Below are positions 45,738 to 52,346 of a stretch of 64,000 bases of DNA, piece after piece; the first letter of the stretch is position 1, and the number at the start of each line of letters is the position of its first letter. The notes under the pieces are model-generated. The model was not told the DNA's origin. It did no database searches and worked only from the letters and a program-made list of their open reading frames with translations. Origin of the DNA: Actinomadura barringtoniae (lineage in GTDB: Bacteria > Actinomycetota > Actinomycetes > Streptosporangiales > Streptosporangiaceae); assembly GCF_017573505.1 (NCBI RefSeq), contig NZ_JAGEOJ010000004.1, forward strand, positions 1 through 64,000. Direction: 5' to 3'. The translations under genes and the position numbers were made by a program.

Positions 45738-46283
45738 ATGGCAATCGGACCGGTTCAGCTGATCGTGCTGGGATTCAACCACCCCAACTTCCAGGGCGAG
45801 GTGATCGCGGAGCTGGAACGGCTGCGCGAGAGCGACACCATCAAGGTGATCGACGCCCTGGCCGTCTACAAGGACAAGGAAGGCGAGATCGAGGTCGAGC
45901 ACCTCAGCAACCTGACCAAGGACGAGGCGATCGAGTTCGGCAGCAAGGTCGGCGCGCTCATCGGGCTCGGCATCGAGGGCGAGGAGGGCGTCGTCTCCGG
46001 GGCGATCGCTGGGGCCGAGGCGGCCGCGGAGGGCGTCCACGTCTTCCCCGAGCCCGAGGACGCCTGGGACGTCATCGAGGACATCCCGCCCGACACGGCG
46101 GCGGCGCTCCTGCTCATCGAGCACCACTGGGCCGTGCCGCTGCGCGACGCGATCATGCGCGCGGGCGGGTTCCGGCTGAGCGACGGGTTCATCAGCCCGC
46201 TGGACCTGGTCGCGATCGGGCTGCACACCGCCGAGGAGGCGCGGCAGCTGCACGACCTGGAGACCACGGCGAGGAGGCAGTGA
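45738..46283 (+). CDS. DUF6325-type (DUF1269-like) protein
   Basis: 181 residues from ATG 45738 (GGAGG upstream). Begins GPVQLIVLGFNHPNFQGEVIAELERLRESDTIKVIDALAVYKDKEGEIEVEHLSNL, then a glycine-rich GALIGLGIEGEEGVVSGAIAGAEAA, then DIPPDTAAALLLIEHHWAVPLRDAI. Same general plan as the DUF1269 protein at 40589. Function unknown. It is driven from site 8, and its TGA overlaps the ATG of a tiny basic ORF. Confidence 0.82.
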   Translation: MAIGPVQLIVLGFNHPNFQGEVIAELERLRESDTIKVIDALAVYKDKEGEIEVEHLSNLTKDEAIEFGSKVGALIGLGIEGEEGVVSGAIAGAEAAAEGVHVFPEPEDAWDVIEDIPPDTAAALLLIEHHWAVPLRDAIMRAGGFRLSDGFISPLDLVAIGLHTAEEARQLHDLETTARRQ

Positions 46284-46354
46284 TGTTCGGAGCCCGCAGG
46301 GTGGCACGGCGCACGTCCCGGCGTACGGCACGCCGGGTGGAGAGGCGCCGCTGA
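46283..46354 (+). CDS. 23-residue arginine-rich peptide, translationally coupled
   Basis: Its ATG overlaps the stop of the DUF6325-type gene by one base (TGATG), and GAGGAGG lies 5 bases upstream. The peptide MFGARRVARRTSRRTARRVERRR has 12 arginines and no acidic residue but one Glu. In related loci this position often holds a small SHOCT-like or basic protein, so it may be a shortened remnant or a true nucleic acid- or membrane-binding peptide. The coding call rests on coupling and ribosome site only. Confidence 0.45.
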   Translation: MFGARRVARRTSRRTARRVERRR

Positions 46355-46368
46355 GAGCCACATGACGA

Positions 46369-46406
46369 CGGGCGGTTCCGCTGGGCTGGGGCCTCGGGAC
46401 CGCCCG
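46369..46406 (+). terminator. possible terminator with long loop
   Basis: CGGGCGGT (46369-46376) pairs with ACCGCCCG (46399-46406) across a 22-base GC-rich loop, between the DUF6325 unit and a convergent gene. Confidence 0.35.
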
Positions 46407-46455
46407 TTCCGCGTGCTCAGAGTCCAACCTAAGAAGTCAGCGGGGGCGCCGGCGG

Positions 46456-47121
46456 TCACAGGAGAGCCGAGGCCAGGCCCTTGAAGATGAGGACGGCGGC
46501 GATCATGCCGCTCAGCCCGTACGCCAGTACGCGCCGGTGCTCCAGCAGCCAGGTGCGCCACCGCTCGTGGATGTCGGCCGCCTGGTCGGGCTTGAACAGC
46601 GGGACCATCACCGGCGCCGCGACGCCGGCCGAGGCCAGGATGACGAACAGGGCGATCGTGACGGCCAGGCCCGCGCCGGTCCAGCCCGTCTCCAGGAGCT
46701 GGTTGACCGCAGCCGCGACGAGCAGGTAGCTCGGCATGAACGCGCCGAGGGCGAACGCCAGCGGCGCCGGCATCGTGTCGAGGCGTTCGACCCAGCCCGG
46801 GTTCTGGTTCTTCTTCTGCGCGTCGTACGGCTTGCGCCATCGCCAGAGCAGGAAGACCGCGAGAGCCGCGCCCAGCGCCACATCGACCCAGGCGTAGGGG
46901 GTGAAGGTCGAACGGGAGTGATTGCGTTCGTAGTGCGGCAGCAGCACGACCGACGCGGCCCCGATCGCCGCGAGGACGGTCACCCAGCCCACCAGGAACG
47001 CCGTCGCCTTGGTCATCCCGCCCTTGGCCGCCGCCAGCAGCACGGCGGTGAGGATGGACCAGGGTTTGAGCGCGAGGGCCATGGCCAGTACGACGAGCAG
47101 CAGAAACGAGTCGAGTCTCAT
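46456..47121 (-). CDS. GAP/Sap-like membrane protein (sulfolipid-1-addressing protein family)
   Basis: 221 residues from ATG 47121. Six helices in the LysE/Sap pattern: LALKPWSILTAVLLAAAKGGMTKATAFLVGWVTVLA near the start, a charged cytoplasmic loop WRWRKPYDAQKKNQNPGWVERLDTM, then FALGAFMPSYLLVAAAVNQLL. Mycobacterial homologues (Sap, Gap) help move glycolipids to the cell surface; here the cargo is unknown. It is followed on the same strand by nothing close and preceded by a small membrane protein region. No 17-bp site was found upstream. Confidence 0.72.
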   Translation of the reverse strand: MRLDSFLLLVVLAMALALKPWSILTAVLLAAAKGGMTKATAFLVGWVTVLAAIGAASVVLLPHYERNHSRSTFTPYAWVDVALGAALAVFLLWRWRKPYDAQKKNQNPGWVERLDTMPAPLAFALGAFMPSYLLVAAAVNQLLETGWTGAGLAVTIALFVILASAGVAAPVMVPLFKPDQAADIHERWRTWLLEHRRVLAYGLSGMIAAVLIFKGLASALL

Positions 47122-47158
47122 CCGACGCCCCAATGCCCCTTAAGACGCGGGCGCCCGA

Positions 47159-47389
47159 TCAGCTGCCCGACGTCTTTATGAGCCGTTCGACGATCTCCGC
47201 CCACGCCGCCTCGTCCACCGCCACTCCCGCGTCGTGTGCGCAGGTCCGCGCACCCGGGCTCCGCAGGATCGCGTTGCGCAGCGCCCACTGGTGCGCCCTG
47301 GCGGCCCTGCGGCGGCCGAGGAGGATCATGCCGAAACCGGTGATCAGACCGGCGAGGTGGATCACCGCCAGAATGACCAGCGCTTCCAT
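47159..47389 (-). CDS. small single-helix membrane protein, unknown function
   Basis: 76 residues from ATG 47389 with GGGGGTGA upstream as ribosome site. One N-terminal helix (LVILAVIHLAGLITGFGMILLG), then a basic stretch RRRAARAHQW and a helical soluble tail ending AAWAEIVERLIKTSGS. No family recognised. It sits 37 bases upstream of the Sap-like gene on the same strand and may be co-transcribed with it. Its upstream TCACCC is part of the ribosome site, not a 17-bp site. Confidence 0.6.
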   Translation of the reverse strand: MEALVILAVIHLAGLITGFGMILLGRRRAARAHQWALRNAILRSPGARTCAHDAGVAVDEAAWAEIVERLIKTSGS

Positions 47390-47459
47390 CCGATCACCCC
47401 CAAGCGTAGGCGGCCCCAGCACTACGGCCGGGCTGGGGCCGCCCACCGGTCCCCCGTGC

Positions 47460-47906
47460 TCAGAGTCCAGACTGCTCCGCGGTCCGCCGGTCATAGACGC
47501 ACAGCGCCCAGATCACCACGGCGTCCAGAGCGATCATGATGATGCTCCAGATCGGGTAGTACGGCAGGAACAGGAACTGGCTGATCATGTTCAGGCACAC
47601 GAAGAAGATCCCGAGGATCCGGGCCCACAGCGCCCCCGTGAGCACCACGAATCCGACGACCACCACCGCGATGCCGAGGAACAGGTGGATCCAGCCCCAG
47701 GTGGTGGCGTCGACGTTGTAGACGTAGTCCTTGGTCACGACGAAGAACTCGTCCTTCAGGATCGCCGCCAGGCCCTGGATGGCCTGGAACGTCCCGATCA
47801 GCGCCATCATGACGGCTCCGAAGACCGCGAACCCGACGAGCCACTTGGGGGTCGGCTCGTGGTCCGGGTCGGTGTTCCGGCGCCGTGCGGACATCTGGTC
47901 CGACAT
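47460..47906 (-). CDS. DUF7144-type four-helix membrane protein (copy D)
   Basis: 148 residues from ATG 47906 (AGGAGG upstream). Signature KDEFFVVTKDYVYNVDATTWGWIH and end YYPIWSIIMIALDAVVIWALCVYDRR. It follows copy E by 16 bases on the same strand, so the two form a tandem operon under site 9. Helix 3 carries the unusual FFVCLNMISQFLFL. Function unknown. Confidence 0.82.
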   Translation of the reverse strand: MSDQMSARRRNTDPDHEPTPKWLVGFAVFGAVMMALIGTFQAIQGLAAILKDEFFVVTKDYVYNVDATTWGWIHLFLGIAVVVVGFVVLTGALWARILGIFFVCLNMISQFLFLPYYPIWSIIMIALDAVVIWALCVYDRRTAEQSGL

Positions 47907-47922
47907 CTCAACACCTCCTGGT

Positions 47923-48342
47923 TCAGGCGTCCTGGTAGGGGCGCATGTAGACGGCCAGGGCCCAGATCACGGCCACGTCGAGGGCGATGAGCGCGATGGA
48001 CCAGAGCGGGTAGTTGGGAATGTTCATGAAGTTGGCGATCGCGCTGACACCCGCGACCGCGATGCCGATCCAGCGCGCGGGCGTCAGACCTGCGAAGACG
48101 CCGAACGCGGCGAGACCGACGACGATCCCGATGGCGATGTGCAGCCAGCCCCACGCGCCGGTGTCCCATTGGAAGACGTAATGGCGGGTGGTGACGTAGA
48201 AGCCGTCATGTGCGACCGCGGCGATCCCGGCGACCACCTGCAGGATCCCGATCATCAGCATCATGATTCCGGCGAAGACGGCCAGGCCGAGGGACCAGCT
48301 GTCCTTCTTGGTGTAGCCCACCGCGGGGCGTTCAGTGGTCAT
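47923..48342 (-). CDS. DUF7144-type four-helix membrane protein (copy E)
   Basis: 139 residues from ATG 48342 (GGGAGG upstream). Signature HDGFYVTTRHYVFQWDTGAWGWLH and end YPLWSIALIALDVAVIWALAVYMRPY, close to copy B. First gene of a two-gene unit with copy D, transcribed from the site 9 promoter (54 bases upstream, GAAGCT at offset 23). Tandem duplication within the family is evident. Function unknown. Confidence 0.82.
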   Translation of the reverse strand: MTTERPAVGYTKKDSWSLGLAVFAGIMMLMIGILQVVAGIAAVAHDGFYVTTRHYVFQWDTGAWGWLHIAIGIVVGLAAFGVFAGLTPARWIGIAVAGVSAIANFMNIPNYPLWSIALIALDVAVIWALAVYMRPYQDA

Positions 48343-48396
48343 CGCGGTGCCTCCCTTCGACGAAGCACAGCTTCACCCGGTCGGCGGCGTCCGGTA

Positions 48397-48413
48397 TCAC
48401 CCGCGACGGATGA
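48397..48413. promoter_or_regulatory. regulon site 9: TCACCC-GCGAC-GGATGA
   Basis: 17-bp inverted repeat between divergent units. GAAGCT (offset 23, minus strand) leads to the DUF7144 pair, and GATTCT (offset 24, plus strand) leads to the MFS gene, whose ATG is 35 bases away without a ribosome site. Confidence 0.82.
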
Positions 48414-48448
48414 GCCTGGCCGCGGGGGCCGCCGCCGATTCTGTGACG

Positions 48449-49912
48449 ATGGACGACACACCCGCCGCCGCGACGACGGCGCAGGCGCCCCATCCGGCGC
48501 GGGCGATGGTCTTCCCGCTGGCGTTCGCGCAGTTCGTGTGCAGTTACGCCGCCACGAACATGAACGTCGCGATCAGCACGATCGCCGACGACCTCGGCAC
48601 GTCGGTGAAGGGCATCCAGACGACGATCACGCTGTTCACCCTCACGATGGCGGCGCTGATGATCGTCGGGAGCAAGCTGACCGACATCTTCGGCCGGAAG
48701 GTCTGCTTCGTCGCGGGGCTGGCGGTGTACGGGGCGGGCGCGCTGCTGGCGACGCTCGCGCAGGGCCTTGGCCTGATGATCGTCGGCTACTCGGTGCTGG
48801 AGGGCGTCGGGTCGGCACTGCTCATCCCGCCCATCTACATCCTGATCACGGTGCTGTTCGAGGACACCAGGTCTCGCGCCAAGTACTTCGGGGTGGTCAG
48901 CGGGGCGGCCGGTCTCGGCTCGGCGGCGGGCCCGCTGGTCGGTGGCCTCATCACCAGCACGATCAGCTGGCGTGCCTCGTTCCTGGCGCAGGTGCTCGCG
49001 GTGGCCTGGATTCTCGTCCTGACCCGCAGGATCGTCGACCCGCCGCGCAGCGCCTCCCGGCCGCGCCTGGACATCGGCGGCGCGGTCCTGTCCGCGGCGG
49101 GCCTGCTCCTCGTCGTCCTCGGCGTGCTGATGTCGAGCACCTACGGCTGGCTCGGCGCGCGCAAGGCCGTCAAGGTCGGCGACACCGAGCTGATCCCCAA
49201 GGGCGGCATCTCGCCGGTGTGGATCTCCATCGCGCTCGGCGCGCTGGTCCTGGGCTGGTTCTTCTGGCACGTCCGCCGGCGCGAGCTGCACGGCAAGGAC
49301 CCGCTGGTGGCGATCAGGCTGTTCCGCAACCGCATCTCCAACCTGGGCCTGACCACGCAGACCATCCAGTGGCTGACCATGCAGGGCACCTTCTTCGTGA
49401 TCTCGGTCTTCCTGCAGCAGGAACGCGGGTTCAACGCCATCCAGACCGGGCTGACCCTGGTGCCCGCGACCGCGGGCATCCTGATCGCCTCGGCCGCCGC
49501 CGAACGGATGGCCGGCCGCCACTCGCAGCGGCGCCTCATCCGAGCGGGCTTCGGCACCGTGATCGCCGGCTTCGCGCTGCTGCTCCTGCTGGTGCGGCCG
49601 CATTCGAACGTGCTGCTGTTCGCGCCGGGACTGCTCGCGATCGGCCTCGGCGTCGGGATCATGCTGACCGCCTCGGTGAACGTGGTGCAGTCGGCCTTCC
49701 CCGAGTCCGACCAGGGCGACATCTCCGGCGTCTCGCGCAGCGTGTCCAACCTCGGCTCGTCGCTCGGCACGGCGCTGGCGGGCTCGGTGCTGGTCGCCGC
49801 GTCCCATCCCGGCCAGAAGCCGTTCGCGCTCGCCCTCGCGACCATGCTGGTCATCACGGTGATCGGCTGGATCGTGGCGCTGCTGATCCCGAAGCGGGCT
49901 GAGCCGGAGTGA
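48449..49912 (+). CDS. MFS transporter (14 helices)
   Basis: 487 residues from ATG 48449 (MDDTPAAATTAQ), chosen because it falls 7 bases after the GATTCT hexamer linked to site 9; there is no Shine-Dalgarno, as expected of a leaderless mRNA. An ATG at 48410 lies inside the 17-bp site and is unlikely. MFS signatures: VGSKLTDIFGRKVCFVAG in the first loop and SGAAGLGSAAGPLVGGLI as motif C. It overlaps the channel gene downstream by 4 bases. Substrate unknown. Confidence 0.82.
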   Translation: MDDTPAAATTAQAPHPARAMVFPLAFAQFVCSYAATNMNVAISTIADDLGTSVKGIQTTITLFTLTMAALMIVGSKLTDIFGRKVCFVAGLAVYGAGALLATLAQGLGLMIVGYSVLEGVGSALLIPPIYILITVLFEDTRSRAKYFGVVSGAAGLGSAAGPLVGGLITSTISWRASFLAQVLAVAWILVLTRRIVDPPRSASRPRLDIGGAVLSAAGLLLVVLGVLMSSTYGWLGARKAVKVGDTELIPKGGISPVWISIALGALVLGWFFWHVRRRELHGKDPLVAIRLFRNRISNLGLTTQTIQWLTMQGTFFVISVFLQQERGFNAIQTGLTLVPATAGILIASAAAERMAGRHSQRRLIRAGFGTVIAGFALLLLLVRPHSNVLLFAPGLLAIGLGVGIMLTASVNVVQSAFPESDQGDISGVSRSVSNLGSSLGTALAGSVLVAASHPGQKPFALALATMLVITVIGWIVALLIPKRAEPE

Positions 49913-50451
49913 CGGTGGCGGCGCCGGATCGTGCGACCCGCCGCAGGCTGGCCGTGCGGGCGGTGGTGCGGCCGACGCTGACCGCGACGTTCCTCCTGGT
50001 CACCTACTACCTGCTTCCGCTGGACGGAACGTTCACCGTGACCACGGCGGTCCTGCTGCTGTGCGCGCTCGTCGCGCTCGCCGCGAGCTTCACCTGGCAC
50101 GCGCGGTCGATCGTGCGTTCGGAGCATCCGCGGCTGCGGGCGATCGAGGCGCTGGTGACCTCGGTGTCGCTGTTCCTGCTGATGTTCGCGCTGGCCTACA
50201 GCCTCATGGACAACACCACGCAGGGCGCCTTCTCCGAGCCGCTCAACCGGACCGACGCCCTCTACTTCACGCTCACGACGTTCTCGACGGTGGGCTTCGG
50301 GGACATCGTGCCGCGTTCGACGCCCGCCCGGGTCCTGACCATGGTGCAGATGATCGGCGACCTGGTCATCGTGGGCCTGGCCGCGCGCATCCTCGTCGAA
50401 GCGGTCCGTCGCGGCCTTGAGCGCCAAGGCCGCGACGCACCGGACAGGTGA
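49909..50451 (+). CDS. two-helix potassium channel-like protein
   Basis: 180 residues from GTG 49909, overlapping the MFS stop by 4 bases. Two N-terminal helices (about 22-38 and 44-62) precede an ion-channel module: a helix at about 82-100, the pore loop DALYFTLTTFSTVGFGDIVP with selectivity filter TVGFGD (127-132), and a final helix. The filter is canonical for K+ channels. It could link membrane potential or K+ to the stress membrane proteins of this region. No RCK regulatory domain is attached. Confidence 0.85.
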   Translation: MTVAAPDRATRRRLAVRAVVRPTLTATFLLVTYYLLPLDGTFTVTTAVLLLCALVALAASFTWHARSIVRSEHPRLRAIEALVTSVSLFLLMFALAYSLMDNTTQGAFSEPLNRTDALYFTLTTFSTVGFGDIVPRSTPARVLTMVQMIGDLVIVGLAARILVEAVRRGLERQGRDAPDR

Positions 50452-50465
50452 CCTGACCTGAGGCC

Positions 50466-52295
50466 CTACCGGTCGAGGCGACGGTCGAGGTTCACGGCCG
50501 CGGTGATCAGGGCGAGGTGGCTGAACGCCTGCGGGAAGTTGCCGAGCTGCTCGCCCGTCGGCCCGATCTCCTCGGAGTAGAGGCCGAGGCGGTTGCTGTA
50601 GGTGAGCATCTTCTCGAACGTGAGGCGCGCGTCGTTCAGCCGCCCCGAACGTGCCAGCGCCTCGACGTACCAGAACGTGCACATCGAGAACGTGCCCTCC
50701 GAGCCCCGCAGCCCGTCCGGCGAGGCCCCGGGGTCGTACCGGTAGACCAGGCTGTCGGACACCAGTTCGTCGTCCATCGCCCGCAGCGTGGACTGCCATC
50801 TCGGGTCCCTGGGCGCGATGAAGCCGACCAGCGGCATGTAGAGCAGCGAGGCGTCGAGCACGTCGCCGCCGTAGTGCTGGATGAACGCGCCGCGTTCGGC
50901 GCTCCAGCCCCGTCGCATGATCTGCTGGTAGATCGCGTCGCGTGCCTCGGTCCAGCGGACGAGGTCGGCGGGGCGGCCCCGCTCGCGGGCGAGGCGGATC
51001 GCGCGGTCGAGCGCCACCCACGACATCAGCCGTCCGTAGACGAAGTCCTTCGGGCCGCCGCGCGTCTCCCACAGGCCGGCGTCCTTCTGATCCCAGTGGC
51101 CGCACAGCCAGTCGACGATCCGCGACAGGTCGGTCCAGCCCTGGTAGCCGACCGGCAGCCCGTGCCCATCGGCGAGGTAGACCGAGTCCAGGGCCTCGCC
51201 GTAGATGTCCAGCTGCACCTGGGTGGCCGCGCCGTTGCCGATGCGGACCGGCCGCGACTCCCGGTAGCCCTCCAGATGCTCCAGCGACTCCTCACTGAGG
51301 TCGCCCGTACCGTCGATCCGGTACATGATCTGCAACGGCGAGCCCTGCTCGACCGCCTCGCGGGCGCGGTCGCCGAGCCAGACCAGGAACGCCTCGGCCT
51401 CCTCCTCGAACCCGAGGCCGAGCAGCGCGTGCACCGAGAACGACGCGTCGCGCACCCAGGTGAACCGGTAGTCCCAGTTGCGTTCGCCGCCGACCAGCTC
51501 GGGCAGGCCCGCGGTCGGCGCGGCGACCAGCGCCCCGGTCGGCGCGTACGTCATGAGCTTCAGCGTCATGGCCGAGCGTTCGACCATCTCGCGCCACCGG
51601 CCGCGGTAGTGCGACCGCCCGATCCAGCCGCGCCAGAAGTCCCGGGTGTCGGTGAGCAGGCGCAGCGCCTCGTCGGGTGACCAGAGCCGTGGCGGGCCGT
51701 CCGGTGCCGTCTCCAGCACCACTCCCCCGGCCTCGCCCGCCGACGCGGTAACGACCGCGTGCACGCCGCCGCGCTCGTCCACCCGCAGCTCGGCGCCCTC
51801 ACGCGGCGGTACGTCGTGGTCCCGGACGATCGACAGGTTCACGCTCATGGCGTCGCCGTGGAACGCGACGCCGTTCTCGGTGACCTCGGTCTTGTGGTCG
51901 CGGCGCCCGTAGTCGAACGCGGGCTCGCAGTGGATGGCGAAGCGCATCTGGCCGCGGACCACCCTGACCAGCCTGACGATCCGGTGCCGCTGGCTCGCCG
52001 CGGCGCCCGCGACGGGCATGAAGTCGGCGACCTCGCCGACCCCGTCGGGCGTCATGAACCTCGTGATCAGGATCGCGGTGCCCGGCAGGTAGAGCTGCCT
52101 GGACACGTAGTCGCCGGACTCGGGCGCGATGCGGAACCGCCCGCCCCGCTCCCGGTCCAGCAGCGAGGCGAACAGGCTCGGCGAGTCGAACCGCGGGCTG
52201 CAGAACCAGTCGACGCTGCCGTCCGAATCGATCAGCGCGGCGGTCTGCAGGTCGCCGATCAGTCCATGGTCTTCGATGGCCGGATATGCGCTCAT
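50466..52295 (-). CDS. GH15 glucoamylase/trehalase-like glycosidase
   Basis: 609 residues from ATG 52295. The N-terminal motif IEDHGLIGDLQTAALIDSDGSVDWFCSPRFDSPSLFA and the catalytic-domain signatures GGERNWDYRFTWVRDASFSVHALL, WETRGGPKDFVYGRLMSWVALDRAI and the end IGPTGEQLGNFPQAFSHLALI are those of bacterial GH15 enzymes, which include trehalases. No secretion signal. The ATG is 34 bases from site 10 and follows CATGCT, without a ribosome site, so a leaderless mRNA is likely. It may act with the GH63/GH13 pair on an alpha-glucan or trehalose. Confidence 0.88.
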   Translation of the reverse strand: MSAYPAIEDHGLIGDLQTAALIDSDGSVDWFCSPRFDSPSLFASLLDRERGGRFRIAPESGDYVSRQLYLPGTAILITRFMTPDGVGEVADFMPVAGAAASQRHRIVRLVRVVRGQMRFAIHCEPAFDYGRRDHKTEVTENGVAFHGDAMSVNLSIVRDHDVPPREGAELRVDERGGVHAVVTASAGEAGGVVLETAPDGPPRLWSPDEALRLLTDTRDFWRGWIGRSHYRGRWREMVERSAMTLKLMTYAPTGALVAAPTAGLPELVGGERNWDYRFTWVRDASFSVHALLGLGFEEEAEAFLVWLGDRAREAVEQGSPLQIMYRIDGTGDLSEESLEHLEGYRESRPVRIGNGAATQVQLDIYGEALDSVYLADGHGLPVGYQGWTDLSRIVDWLCGHWDQKDAGLWETRGGPKDFVYGRLMSWVALDRAIRLARERGRPADLVRWTEARDAIYQQIMRRGWSAERGAFIQHYGGDVLDASLLYMPLVGFIAPRDPRWQSTLRAMDDELVSDSLVYRYDPGASPDGLRGSEGTFSMCTFWYVEALARSGRLNDARLTFEKMLTYSNRLGLYSEEIGPTGEQLGNFPQAFSHLALITAAVNLDRRLDR

Positions 52296-52329
52296 GCCTG
52301 AGCATGGGCGGAACGCGGGCGAGCGGGAT

Positions 52330-52346
52330 TCACCCGTTCTGGAGGA
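52330..52346. promoter_or_regulatory. regulon site 10: TCACCC-GTTCT-GGAGGA
   Basis: 17-bp inverted repeat 34 bases upstream of the GH15 gene, with CATGCT at offset 24 on the minus strand. Its first three bases are the stop codon of the SARP-type regulator gene, so the site lies wholly in that coding end. Confidence 0.75.

Noticed and set aside
47394..47410. TCACCC followed by CGTAGG upstream of the 76-residue membrane protein
   Set aside because: The second half-site is not matched, and the TCACCC is the complement of the gene's own ribosome site 4 bases from the ATG.
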